64,000 bases of DNA from Trileptium ribeirensis (Eukaryota; Nematoda; Enoplea; Enoplida; Thoracostomopsidae): assembly GCA_030248225.1 (NCBI GenBank), contig JASANE010027917.1, positions 51,843 through 115,842 on the forward strand, in the 5' to 3' direction. The notes under the pieces were generated by a model that did no database searches, was not told the origin of the DNA, and worked only from the letters and a program-made list of their open reading frames with translations. Positions 37,101-42,739 of the stretch are shown here, one piece after another. How positions within the stretch are numbered: the stretch's first letter is position 1; every line of letters starts with the position of its first letter. Both the position numbers and the translations under genes were made by a program.

Positions 37101-39946
37101 TCATTTGTGTTCAATGGCGGCGTAGTTAGCAGTTGTTTAACCAAGTTTGTTGCATCCAAACATGAGCTAAAACTAAACTGGTCACAGACATTACTGACGA
37201 ATGATCCGGTGTTAAAAACGTTAGTCCGTTATAATTTCAGTTTGATTATCGAATATGCCTGAAAATGAAAGGCCCATGTATTCTAATTCATTGACGAAAA
37301 TATCTTCACATAGAATAAGAATTGTCATCAACTTACTATTGTTTCTACTGTGAATAATAAATTACTACCACTTTAAATAGAAATTCTCCGATGCTGCGCT
37401 GTTGCGATTCACGTCGACAATCGACACCAGCAACAACCGTAGCGAATCGTTGTGTCGCAGCGACTCTCACGCGGCAGCAAAAGAGCAATTTTTTCAAACA
37501 ATGAAGCCGGTCAACGAATTACTGTACGCTTCGTTGAACACGATTGCGCGAACGTTGCCAGCCGACGCGGACGATCGCTCGCTGATCGAACGAATCACCG
37601 AAGCATGGTACCAGGTGCTTGTCGAAGACAACCAGTTGCCGGGTGAGGCAGTCCTGAATTATGCCAAAAGCTAGCTAGCTAGCGATCTTATGACTGACCC
37701 AGAAACATTTTAGGACAATACTAATTATAGTGTTTATCCGTGTTCTCCAAAATAGGGACGAGGCACACGTTTCGAGCTCTTTCGCAGTTCATGCCCTCGG
37801 GTAGATATTAGCTACCCTAAGTTCATGCCCAAGGTACTCTCAGGCTAAATATAAAACAACAATTTAACGATTTATACTATTTTTCTCTATTCTTTTTATT
37901 CATCAACCATTTTATTCCACAAAATAACCATTTTTTCTTTGTTGGACGGAACATAACCGTTTTTCCTTATTTGGCTAAAACATCTCTACATTTTTCCTAT
38001 CGGGTTAAAATTAGCCAAAAGTTTTGGATCAAGCTAGTGATTCCCGTAAAGTGACCTATCATTACGTCTAGAAAGAAATAAGTGCAGAATGGATCGATTT
38101 TCTATTAAACAAAGTTCTACCGGTGTCAATTATACGAACTTTCGATCGAATTCGATTTTAGAGCAATTAAATAGATTTCATAATTTTTACAAAATTATTA
38201 TTAAATTTCATTGGATTTCGGCTACACATTTTTAGTAAGTTAGCCGAACTCATAGGCTTAGTATATCAAGAATTGGATGGTCTGTATTACACATACGCTC
38301 TGAGTGTTACGTTGGTCGTTGTTGCTAGAAGACTATTTTCGCCCTCGTAAATCATAATCTATACTTCAAATTTTACCTAGTAAACTATTTGCCGTACCTA
38401 ATTTTTGGGAGGGGTGGGGAAATATTGTTAATGTGATGCAAAGTTTGAAATTCTAGACATCCAAATTTCACTCAGTCGTTAAGGTAAAACGTCATATAGT
38501 TATAGTACTTTTGGGTGCTAAGGTTGTACAGATTAACTTAGGGTAATCGCTCCGTAGATATTTAGAGTTTCCTCAATATGGAACTGGATGGCCTTCCACG
38601 TCATAGCCAATGAGAATAAGTGCGGTAGCGTGATGCCGAATTATATATTATGATTATTATTATAATTATTGCATTAACTAATTATTTCTGTATATGTGGA
38701 TTCGACTATTATAAATATATTAAAGCACATTTCGTCGACTATTACATTAGGATGGTAAGGTGCTTTAAATTTTTGACACTGACTGTGACGTGAACAATAC
38801 AGCACCCAGCTGAGAAATGACCGCTGGTCGCTCGAAATACAGTAAACATTTGTGGCGCGTACTAAATGTGAATATCTATATTTGTTAATTATTGTTTAGG
38901 AGTTCAGAATAATATGTTGGTCAAAATTTTAGTCGGCTATGAAATTAGACTTTGGTTATGTGTTGTGTTTATGTAAGAATCAAAATGCTATAAAACGGAG
39001 GATTGTCTCACATTTACAATAGCGAAAACAATCGTCCTTATTCAACTGCGAATAGTGTGTCTTCGAGGTGTATACATGAAACCACGTAGCATTTTTACCA
39101 CGGTGCATTTGCAATAGTATCTGGTCACGAACAAACTGCGCACGCAAACGCACAAGACCGTAACTGCGTTTACACGTACGCAAATGGACGCATAGGCAAA
39201 CGCTTTCAAGCACCCACGCAAACTCTGTTTAAACGTTCATGCGCGCAAACACAATTAACCTCAACTGCTGTTTAGACACACACGAACGCATATGCGTTCA
39301 TAGTAAACGCACACACACACGGAAACACGTTAAAACATACGCGCATGCAGACGCTTGTAAACACCTACGCATATTAATACATTCGTCCATACACGCATGT
39401 AAGCGATTTTGAACACGCGTGCATGCAAAGAGCTTGGTTTAAACGCACATGCACGCAAACGCATTTAAACACCAATGCGTTTATAGTAAACTCGCGCGAA
39501 AACGTGTTAAAATACACATGCACGCAAATGCGTTCAAACGCACTCGCCGGGAAACGCGTTTTAACGCACATGCACTCGAACTCATTTAAACGCATCTGCG
39601 CTAACGTGTCGTTTTTATGCAGTTTATTTTCGTATTTGTAGCCCTTAAAATGCACAAGTGCGAATAATAGCAGCGGCTATATATTTTAGAGCATCAACTG
39701 AAGTGGCTGCAAGATTTTTGTTCGGCGCTCATCGACCTGGGACACTCGGATGTTGTTGAGCCTAGACTTGTTGTGAAAATCCGTCTGACTACCGACGTTG
39801 CTGAACGCTACACGGCAGCAATTAACCGCTCAATGTCATGGCTGTCGAATGGCAACAATAATAACATTTCATCGGAACTGCAACCCAGAACTAGCGAAAC
39901 GTTGGAAGACCGTGGTATCACAAATAACAACTATTGTCGTCAATAG
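1029..39946 (+). CDS. USP25/USP28: Ubiquitin carboxyl-terminal hydrolase, USP25/USP28-like, 5'-incomplete, 20 exons
   Basis: Peptidase C19 cysteine protease that removes ubiquitin from proteins. Seen: 20 exons (listed separately), all GT-AG, with phases that match at every junction. They sum to 3,609 nt, one frame of 1,202 codons plus TAG. Landmarks in order are DVSEFTH (exon 1), FSQYPLQV (3), [12 protein letters not shown] (4), [15 protein letters not shown] (6), the His box GHYW and FNDI (11), [14 protein letters not shown] (12) and [14 protein letters not shown] (13). The helical C-terminal domain is in exons 15-20. Known: this order, with a long insert inside the catalytic domain and an alpha-helical C-terminal region, is typical of USP25/USP28. 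From DVSEF on it is longer than I recall for the vertebrate proteins, because exons 3, 6, 8, 9 and 14 carry Ser/Thr/Ala/Gln-rich stretches. The catalytic Cys box and N-terminal region are not in the window. USP25 and USP28 cannot be told apart here; a single ancestral gene is likely. Confidence 0.95.
1485..2080 (-). repeat. Degenerate ~180 bp tandem repeat, minus orientation, ~3 copies
   Basis: Units recur near 1490, 1680, 1810 and 1990 with shared blocks such as AACCCATTGGAAA and CATTCTTGATACC. The reverse complement matches the arrays at 7430-7700 and 49950-52130 (for example AGAATATAGTCTGTCTTC), so this is one dispersed family. Confidence 0.75.
2697..2782 (+). CDS. USP25/USP28: USP25/28-like exon 2
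   Basis: Acceptor TATTCTAG, donor GTAAAA; phase 2 in, phase 1 out. Encodes [11 protein letters not shown], equivalent to the NPMVQLFYGTF strand of the USP28 catalytic domain. An acidic turn (NQDDGEG) follows where the vertebrate proteins have a Gly/Glu-rich loop. Confidence 0.93.
3655..4235 (+). pseudogene. Decayed LINE RNase H domain fragment with internal 80-bp expansion
   Basis: At 3690-3720 a frame reads [12 protein letters not shown], like the SDSQAAL motif of retrotransposon RNase H. At 4150-4200 another reads [17 protein letters not shown], the well-known [16 protein letters not shown] motif of Jockey/I/R1-type LINEs. The two are split by frame breaks and by a 4 x 80 bp tandem array. 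No reverse transcriptase was recognised beside it. Confidence 0.75.
3761..4080. repeat. Tandem array, exact 80 bp unit x 4
   Basis: Units start at 3761, 3841, 3921 and 4001, each from AGGTTGAAATAAAAA to CTTTATGCACTCC, with only a few substitutions. The array sits inside the decayed RNase H fragment. Confidence 0.95.
4458..4720 (+). CDS. USP25/USP28: USP25/28-like exon 3 with Ser-rich insert
   Basis: Acceptor ATTTCAG, donor GTATCG; phase 1 in, phase 0 out. Encodes [20 protein letters not shown], a clear match to ETFGQYPLQVNGYRNLDECL of USP28. About 55 residues rich in Ser, Pro, Gly and Asn follow. That low-complexity loop is much longer than in the vertebrate proteins. Confidence 0.94.
4721..6756 (+). 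other. Intron with dispersed and tandem repeats
   Basis: Holds a ~75 bp segment at 5025-5100 related to 31130-31255, blocks rich in TTCGAAC/CGAAC words at 4820-4930 and 5480-5550, and the 75-bp array at 6000-6377. The open frames here are short and lack homology. Confidence 0.6.
6000..6377. repeat. Tandem array, 75 bp unit x 5
   Basis: Units begin at about 6001, 6076, 6151, 6225 and 6300 with AACCAAAGTGACGCGCTG and end in CACACATTTCCAACAA. The unit length is a multiple of three, so an artificial repetitive frame runs through it. Confidence 0.93.
6757..6884 (+). CDS. USP25/USP28: USP25/28-like exon 4
   Basis: Acceptor TCTTTCAG, donor GTTAGT; phase 0 in, phase 2 out. Encodes [19 protein letters not shown], then [18 protein letters not shown]. 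This is the LPPVL-F-LSRF core of the C19 fold, nearly identical in layout to USP28 (RWFTKLPPVLTFELSRF). Confidence 0.96.
7430..7700 (+). repeat. Dispersed ~180 bp repeat family, plus orientation
   Basis: Contains TTCAATGGGCTTAGGATCAA, GAAATATAGTCTGTTTTCAG and a second degenerate copy from ~7620. Same family as 1485-2080 (inverted) and 49950-52130. Confidence 0.7.
8070..8270 (+). repeat. Repeat-element fragment with CGTCCGTCCG and GAACCACTGAACCGATTTT motifs
   Basis: A GCGAAGC-rich stretch is followed by TCCGTCCGTTCGTTCG and TCAAGAACCACTGAACCGAT. Similar words occur at 27735-27800 and 42200-42380. This word pattern is common in dispersed elements of invertebrate genomes; I cannot assign the class. 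Confidence 0.4.
8780..8875 (+). CDS. USP25/USP28: USP25/28-like exon 5 (helical arm)
   Basis: Acceptor TTTTTTCAG, donor GTAAGG; phase 2 in, phase 2 out. Encodes [15 protein letters not shown] and [11 protein letters not shown], a Lys/Arg/Leu-rich helix. It corresponds to the YMYRSKELIRNKRE helix that opens the USP25/28 catalytic-domain insert used in dimer and tetramer assembly. Confidence 0.9.
8876..9661 (+). other. Intron, no recognisable content
   Basis: AT-rich, no tandem array, no transposon end and no coding similarity noticed. Confidence 0.5.
9662..9940 (+). CDS. USP25/USP28: USP25/28-like exon 6
   Basis: Acceptor TTGCGAAG (weak pyrimidine tract, chosen because it alone keeps frame), donor GTAAGC; phase 2 in and out. 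Encodes [20 protein letters not shown], matching FPLPDMLKYVIEFASTKP of USP28. A Gly/Ser/Thr-rich disordered tail follows. Confidence 0.88.
10193..10240 (+). CDS. USP25/USP28: USP25/28-like exon 7, 48-bp symmetric exon
   Basis: Acceptor TATTCGTAG, donor GTGAGT; phase 2 in and out, so 16 codons can be included or skipped without a frame change. Encodes [15 protein letters not shown]. No counterpart is known to me in vertebrate USP25/28. Supported by flanking splice signals and phase only; it may be a cassette exon. Confidence 0.65.
   Translation, partial: SHYFRSRCEFYWTQG
10488..10632 (+). CDS. USP25/USP28: USP25/28-like exon 8
   Basis: Acceptor TTTACAAG, donor GTAAGC; phase 2 in, phase 0 out. 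Encodes an acidic and Ser-rich segment ([19 protein letters not shown], then [13 protein letters not shown]). It falls in the poorly conserved insert of the USP25/28 catalytic domain. Confidence 0.8.
11573..12038 (+). CDS. USP25/USP28: USP25/28-like exon 9, low-complexity insert plus helix
   Basis: Acceptor ACTTATTTTAG, donor GTATGA; phase 0 in, phase 1 out. The first ~120 codons are Ser/Thr/Ala/Asn-rich. The end, [20 protein letters not shown], matches the DEEINFVKTCLQRWRSEIEQ helix of USP28. An internal ATG at 11591 is not needed as a start because the frame is open through the acceptor. Confidence 0.92.
12039..14059 (+). other. Intron, no recognisable content
   Basis: Open frames up to 154 codons exist on the minus strand (12347-12811) but have no family signature, no clear splice context and intron-like composition. 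A weak GGCTTAG-rich patch lies at 12315-12540. Confidence 0.45.
14060..14133 (+). CDS. USP25/USP28: USP25/28-like exon 10
   Basis: Acceptor TGTTTTAAG, donor GTGAGC; phase 1 in, phase 0 out. Encodes [20 protein letters not shown], matching LKTCIASTTQTIEQMYCDPL of USP28. This is the end of the helical insert before the His box. Confidence 0.92.
14497..15862. repeat. Minisatellite, ~31 bp unit, ~44 degenerate copies
   Basis: Unit close to GAGGTTGAGTCGACAGCTAA followed by TTCTAGCCCAA. Runs almost without a break for 1.37 kb with many point changes, so it is old. It lies 1.4 kb upstream of the exon that encodes the catalytic His. Confidence 0.95.
16290..17060. repeat. Satellite, ~52 bp unit, interrupted by a MITE
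   Basis: Unit close to GTCGAAGTGTTCGTTCGAAT, CTGAGCCAAACATTGCAAGT, GGGGCCACAG. Copies occur on both sides of the element at 16415-16776, which split one unit. Confidence 0.88.
16415..16776. mobile_element. MITE copy A, CTGGGCTCTCCA-type inverted ends
   Basis: Starts CTGGGCTGTCCAAATTTGGG and ends TAATGGAGAGCCCAG, so the termini are inverted repeats. Flanked by AAACA on both sides (16410-16414 and 16777-16781), and the satellite unit reads on across the gap. 362 bp, no coding capacity. Copy B is at 35127-35519. Confidence 0.85.
17284..17400 (+). CDS. USP25/USP28: USP25/28-like exon 11, catalytic His/Asn box
   Basis: Acceptor TGTATTTTAG, donor GTATGA; exactly 39 codons, phase 0 in and out. Encodes [20 protein letters not shown] and, near its end, KKFNDI. 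Known: the His of GHYW (codon 17338-17340 here) and the Asn/Asp of FND complete the C19 triad with the Cys upstream. The exon sits between two large satellite arrays. Confidence 0.97.
17811..18645. repeat. Minisatellite, 102/107 bp units x 8
   Basis: Units begin GGAGCCCTATTCCG at 17811, 17913, 18020, 18122, 18229, 18336, 18443 and 18550. The short form has TTTTTTATCATCGCG, the long form has TATTTTTATTACGTATCGCG. Copies are nearly identical apart from that and a GTA/GAA difference, so the array is young. The repeated open frames inside it ([12 protein letters not shown] and so on) are array artefacts. Confidence 0.95.
18646..19470 (+). other. Rest of intron, no recognisable content
   Basis: Very AT-rich. 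Nothing beyond short AT runs noticed before the exon 12 acceptor. Confidence 0.5.
19471..19582 (+). CDS. USP25/USP28: USP25/28-like exon 12, end of catalytic domain
   Basis: Acceptor TTTTTAG, donor GTATGT; phase 0 in, phase 1 out. Encodes [20 protein letters not shown] and [15 protein letters not shown]. It matches [28 protein letters not shown], the last beta-strands of the USP28 catalytic domain. Confidence 0.97.
20952..21150. mobile_element. Small inverted-repeat element, Tc1/mariner-like ends
   Basis: Left end TA|CAGTCGCGGCCACAGATAAG; right end reads CTTGCACATATTTCTAGCAC, then CGACAG. The ends are imperfect inverted repeats. The interior is rich in ATCGAAATT/AATTGAAATCG words. Related ends are at 34533, ~38065 and 40199-40360. 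No transposase frame. Confidence 0.5.
22056..22132. repeat. Short direct repeat, ~30 bp x 2
   Basis: GATTCTTGGTATGGCAGTTT and GATTCTTGCTATGGCAGTTT, each followed by TTAATT, lie ~30 bp apart just before exon 13. Confidence 0.8.
22180..22377 (+). CDS. USP25/USP28: USP25/28-like exon 13
   Basis: Acceptor CTTTTTAG, donor GTAATG; phase 1 in and out. After a Ser-rich linker it encodes [19 protein letters not shown] and AEWDRKD. This matches the L-Y-Q-DN-FE-E--EW motif that follows the catalytic domain in USP25/28. Confidence 0.95.
23086..23301. mobile_element. MITE, 20-bp perfect inverted ends
   Basis: Left CAGTACTCGCCAGAAATGAG (23086-23105) is repeated exactly in reverse complement at 23282-23301. 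Partial similarity (GTTCGTTCGA) continues inward. 216 bp, interior rich in TTCGAAC words, no coding frame. The ends resemble Tc1/mariner CAGTACTC termini; the right flank starts TA, the left flank does not end in TA. Confidence 0.8.
23905..23980 (+). repeat. Possible tRNA-derived module
   Basis: TAGTTCATTAGTTGGGGTTA resembles an A box and CGCCAATTCGAATCC resembles a B box at tRNA-like spacing. A paired acceptor stem is not evident, so SINE remnant or chance is more likely than a working tRNA. Confidence 0.25.
24215..24651 (+). CDS. USP25/USP28: USP25/28-like exon 14, Ala/Gln/Ser-rich
   Basis: Acceptor GCGTTCAG, donor GTATGT; phase 1 in, phase 0 out. A 145-codon low-complexity stretch with [15 protein letters not shown], then [14 protein letters not shown], resembling the GVEAALSEAFHEEYSR region of USP28. 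The GC content is well above the flanking introns. A TAA lies in the same frame at 24202, just before the acceptor, which fixes the exon start. Confidence 0.85.
24955..25240. repeat. Degenerate repeat pair, ~150 bp
   Basis: Two segments share TTTTTTCAG, ACCCCC, TTCCCCC, GAGACCTCGG and GCGTCAGCATGTATG, ending near 25082 and 25230. A weaker third copy is at 29890-30020 (GGGACCTCG, TGTATGTATG). Confidence 0.6.
26002..26078 (-). repeat. tRNA-like module (SINE head?)
   Basis: On the minus strand TGCTCAGTGGCTTAATCGGT is an A-box-like start and GGTCGTGCGTTGAAAAC a B-box-like end. Similar in layout to the plus-strand module at 26288-26365. Mature tRNA pairing is not convincing. Confidence 0.4.
26288..26365 (+). 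repeat. tRNA-like module (SINE head?)
   Basis: TGGCGCAGTGGTTACAGCG fits an A box and GGTCGTGTGTTCGAGTAC a B box. The acceptor stem does not pair, so a tRNA-derived SINE or pseudo-tRNA is likely. Confidence 0.45.
26901..27187 (+). CDS. USP25/USP28: USP25/28-like exon 15
   Basis: Acceptor TTTTGTTTAG, donor GTAAGT; phase 0 in, phase 2 out. Encodes [13 protein letters not shown] and [18 protein letters not shown], matching SDPRLQHVLVYFFQ and ERTLLEQFADKNLSY of USP28. The last ~55 bp and the donor are copied twice, in decayed form, in the following intron. Confidence 0.93.
27314..27620 (+). pseudogene. Two decayed copies of the 3' end of exon 15 plus donor and intron
   Basis: Copy 2 (from ~27314) reads GGTTGAACAGTTTACCAACG as exon 15 does at 27134, then CTGCTCGGAAATGTGT, and goes on into matching intron sequence. 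Copy 3 (from ~27520) is more decayed (TTCGAACAATTTGCCAGCAA). In both, the GTAAGT donor is lost. The copies are joined by short GTTGAAACAAAGTTTAAC repeats. Confidence 0.88.
27850..29390. repeat. Tandem array, ~345 bp unit, ~4.4 copies
   Basis: The marker AAAATGATAAATGC recurs at about 27987, 28329, 28669 and 29027. Each unit also holds TTTGAGGTATGG, TTCTGACGT and CATGGTTCCA. Units differ by roughly 10-20 percent by eye. Confidence 0.93.
29639..29661. repeat. Short perfect hairpin, 10-bp arms
   Basis: GTGGCTTCTC, spacer GGA, then GAGAAGCCAC. Function unknown; inside intron 15. Confidence 0.6.
30277..30615. repeat. Degenerate AGGTAA/TTACCT repeat patch
   Basis: Many short units such as ATTACCTGCAGGTA and TTACTCGCAGGTAA, locally palindromic, over ~340 bp. 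Confidence 0.7.
31130..31255. repeat. Dispersed repeat segment
   Basis: Shares CCCAGCTCCAAC, CCCAGATTA and AGCCCCTAGGTC with 5025-5100 in the same order. Family unknown. Confidence 0.55.
31541..31610 (+). CDS. USP25/USP28: USP25/28-like exon 16
   Basis: Acceptor TTAATTTCAG, donor GTAAGC; phase 2 in, phase 0 out. Encodes [19 protein letters not shown], aligning with SIMKVAQAKLKEIGPDDMNM of USP28. The intron before it is 4.35 kb and full of repeats. Confidence 0.88.
34315..34520. repeat. Direct repeat, ~114 bp x 2
   Basis: AGTACTTGGATAACTGATAA, CTCATTATCATCGAGGAAAG and CACCCGTGGATGGAAAC recur 114 bp apart with few changes. Confidence 0.88.
35127..35519. mobile_element. MITE copy B, same family as 16415-16776, inverted
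   Basis: Starts CTGGGCTCTCCATTCGCTGA and ends CCCAATTTGGAGAGCCCAG. The interior is the reverse complement of copy A (for example TTGTACTTTGGACCGATTGG against the matching block at 16540). Flanks TATGG and TATGC suggest a 5-bp duplication with one change. Confidence 0.85.
36091..36158 (+). CDS. USP25/USP28: USP25/28-like exon 17
   Basis: Acceptor TAGTGCAG; phase 0 in, phase 2 out. Encodes [20 protein letters not shown], aligning with EDYSLFRKVSVYLLTGLELY of USP28. The donor (AT|GTGCGC) is weak and leaves an intron of only 47 bp. The next possible GT donor, near 36174, would read through a TGA, so the weak donor is preferred. Confidence 0.75.
36206..36335 (+). CDS. USP25/USP28: USP25/28-like exon 18
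   Basis: Acceptor TTTTTATAG, donor GTAAGT; phase 2 in, phase 0 out. Encodes [18 protein letters not shown] and HRIKRTIIG, matching YQEALSYLVYAYQSNAALL of USP28, part of the helical C-terminal domain. Confidence 0.9.
36336..37380 (+). other. Intron 18, no recognisable content
   Basis: AT-rich. Only a patch of CGAACGAACG words at 36860-36970 stands out. Confidence 0.5.
37381..37642 (+). CDS. USP25/USP28: USP25/28-like exon 19
   Basis: Acceptor TTTAAATAG, donor GTGAGG; phase 0 in, phase 1 out. Encodes [16 protein letters not shown], then [19 protein letters not shown] and [18 protein letters not shown]. It matches INVMNELIIPCIHLIINND and IEVMRNHWCSYLGQDI of USP28. Confidence 0.93.
39110..39610. 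repeat. Degenerate minisatellite, ACGCA/AAACGC-rich, ~24-36 bp
   Basis: Many copies of words like GCACATGCACGCAAACGCAT and AAACGCGTT fill the last 500 bp of intron 19, ending ~80 bp before the terminal exon. Confidence 0.85.
39690..39946 (+). CDS. USP25/USP28: USP25/28-like terminal exon 20
   Basis: Acceptor TATATTTTAG; phase 1 in. Encodes [17 protein letters not shown] and [20 protein letters not shown], matching ENLQLCLGEFLPRLLD and PYDLCSRFAAVMESIQ at the C-terminus of USP28. A polar tail and TAG (39944-39946) follow. The tail is about 30 residues longer than in the vertebrate proteins. Confidence 0.93.
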
Positions 39947-39980
39947 TTCAGTCATTGTAATGTAGCCTTGATTTAATTTT

Positions 39981-39986
39981 ATTAAA
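39981..39986 (+). terminator. ATTAAA poly(A) signal of the USP25/28-like gene
   Basis: An ATTAAA hexamer lies 35 bp after the stop codon and is the nearest poly(A)-type signal. A very short 3' UTR would result. Position and motif only. Confidence 0.45.
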
Positions 39987-40198
39987 GATATACATTGCTG
40001 CGGTGTAATGTATGTAGTTAATCTTCCTAACCACCATTGGTCCTTTGTACGCCAAATTAATGATTTACTGTACCTACGGTTGCACAAGAGCAAAAAACAA
40101 GGATTGGAAGTTATCAATGTTTTGTGCCACAGTTTTATGCCCAAAGCATCGTGGGACGCTGATACTTTGTCAGCTCGGATTTTGCTAAGAATTACTGG

Positions 40199-40360
40199 CA
40201 GTTATGGACCGAAATAAGTGGAGCCGAAGTTTCGTTTAATTGAAATTTATTGAAATAGAGTAAATTATTGTACTTTTACCTGCGCCAAAATTGAACTCTA
40301 CCGAAATCTCGGTTTGTCAAAATCTACGATTAATTTTACGCTTATTTCTGGCCATGGCTG
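40199..40360. mobile_element. Small inverted-repeat element
   Basis: Left end CAGTTATGGACCGAAATAAG; right end in reverse complement CAGCCATGGCCAGAAATAAG (16 of 20 match). 162 bp, no coding frame. Related to the terminus at 34533 (CAGTTACGGACAGAAATA). It lies ~250 bp downstream of the USP gene stop. Confidence 0.65.
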
Positions 40361-41538
40361 TGTTTACATAGCTGTTTTCTCATTTACTTTAATTAACTGA
40401 AGTACACGCTCGTGGAATTTGAGAATCATTTATTAGCCTTTCTAAGCGGTTCCTTATCTTATTCTAGAACGCTTATTAATATTGCATTTTCATGCAAATC
40501 AGGTCAAGCTTTTGCCAGTGCCAATTTTCCAGTGTCTGCGCTTTTAGAAAAAAAATATCGTGCTTACGAATGTGGTCAAAATGTTGCTTTCGCCATAAAT
40601 TGCCGGCTAATGCGCATGGTATTCTTGTGTTGCGGGAAAAGTCTTCATTTAAATTGAGGCCCACTTGAGGCCGAAACAGTATTGCATAAATATTTGTTGG
40701 CCTAAATCTCGTCTAGTTTTAGCAATGCAATCAAGGTTTTTAATTTATATTAATTTATTCTGAGTTTGTATTGTATTTATAATATAATTTATTGTGTGGT
40801 AACTGCTTTGCAAAGAAATATAAACAATAGTATTATTGTTGTTTTGTTGTACATCGGAAATGCATGTATCTCAGTAGTTGTTATATTTAGAAATATTTTC
40901 ATTTTTTACATATTGTATACGTCCATTCGTGTAAAGAAAGCCTCTACGGTAATCCAATAAGAAGTGAAGAGCACGCGTCACTGCTATGGATAACCTAAAC
41001 CGAAAAGCGTTAGTCTAAATTTTGCAAGTATATAAAGCTTACACAAAGGCTAAGACGGGAGGCTGTTGTCCCGAACCCCTCGCCCTAAGCTGTTGTGCTT
41101 CTAAATACATCATCCATTGTGGGTTACTGTGGAGGCTTTTAATAGGGTAAGCTGTATGCGGCGCTCTCAGCAAAGATTTTCGATCGCTTTTGCTTCAGGT
41201 TAGCCTTTTGCAAGCTACATACAGTCGCCCGATAGAATTAACTATAAATGCAATAAATTATGCTGAAACGCATTGTTCATGACATCGTTTTCGTACAGTT
41301 AATATTGTGGTTAATGTCATATACAACATTCAAATTCGATGGCAAGCTTAGATATTGGGTGCCGCTTCCTGAAATTTCCTGGGATTTGATATTCCTCCTG
41401 GAACTTGCTGCCTCATAGAATAAAAAACTACATTTCATAGAGTTCTGAAGTCTTTGGCAAAAAAATTTCCTGGAAACTGACTCTCTTTTTTCAACTTTTT
41501 TCTCCGAACATTACACTACAAAAGTGCAAATAATTCAG

Positions 41539-41654
41539 ATAATGTGAAGAAAACGGCCAAAAACGATCGGAAGCGAATGTTGAATGAGCTGCAAGAGTTT
41601 GAGGCCAAGCATAAACCTGCGCAATCTGACGCATCTTCATTCGCTAAAAAGTAA
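41539..41654 (+). CDS. Possible orphan terminal exon, unknown protein
   Basis: A pyrimidine-rich tract and acceptor AAATAATTCAG precede an open stretch that ends in TAA. It encodes KKTAKNDRKRMLNELQEFEA, then KHKPAQSDASSFAKK, with charged, helix-like composition and better codon texture than its surroundings. No upstream exon or family was recognised. A run of nine A residues starts within the stop codon, so a retrotransposed fragment is also possible. Confidence 0.3.
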
Positions 41655-42514
41655 AAAAAAAGTGGCGGAACTTAAGACGAAATTGAATTAAACGTGAGTT
41701 GATGAAACAAGAATTTGATATTTGCATTGCAGTTTTATTTAGTTTGAATTTTTATGGTAAACTCCTAAATTATTTTCCTGGAATATGAGACTCATCGAGC
41801 TGTGGGCAACCCGTAAATGGCACCTTTGTGTTTGCAAACCATTCGATGTGGGCCTATAATAGCACCCTGAACGTGTGTGAGTACTGAGCCTGCCACAAGA
41901 CAAGCTCTATTAAAAGCTGCACGGTTGCTGTTTCGTTCCTGCTAACTGCAGTAATTTGGCTTTGTCACTTATACGTTAGAGCTATGTCCTTTTCGATAAA
42001 ACCGTGTCCGTTGTACTGCTTGTAGTTGTAAGCAAAAATTTAACGCACTGTACATCGTACAGCTTCAACTGTATGACAGGTGAAGTTAATTCGACTGAAT
42101 TCTTGGTTATGCGGAATACTATCCGCATAATATACCCTTCGTCCTAGATGATCCAAGGCTTGGATTTGCTGCATCGGTCTTTATTTTGTACTATAATTGT
42201 ATAATTGACGGAGGCAAGACGAGCCACCGAAGGTGGCGAGTCGCAGCCGGAGGCGTACATTTAACTTTATATATATCAATATACTAGACGCAAAATTTCA
42301 ATTTTCTCTGTGACTTTTTTTGTTTGTCACAGACAGGTCTGCAGGTTGAACGCCTGGGCCGATTTTAGAAATTTTTTTTTCTTCGTGTTGCATATTCTCT
42401 TGCGGAGTGCCCTTTCATTGAGCACTTTTTTCTACGAAAATTGCTTTGTACTCAAAATTAAGCAAATGTTGCTCAAACTTAGGGATTTTTGCCATTTTTT
42501 CAGCTTTTTCACCG

Positions 42515-42739
42515 CATTTCGACAACCGTTCGTGCTATTTCGGCGATTTTTTACATAAAATGTATTTTCACGTTTTCTAAACAGCTGTATATAGCTGATT
42601 GACGTATTTCATCTCTTTCCTTAAAAATTAAGCAAATTCTCTTAAAATTGACTTAGGGAAATCTAAGTTCATCATATCTCGACAACCGTTCGTGCTATCT
42701 CGGTCATTTTTTGACATAACATGTACCTTCACGTTTTCT
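42515..42739. repeat. ~159 bp tandem repeat, target of the hAT insertion
   Basis: CGACAACCGTTCGTGCTAT occurs at about 42520 and 42679, followed in both by TTCACGTTTTCT. The second unit is cut by the element at 42740 and resumes at 45554. A related word pattern begins near 42205. Confidence 0.8.
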
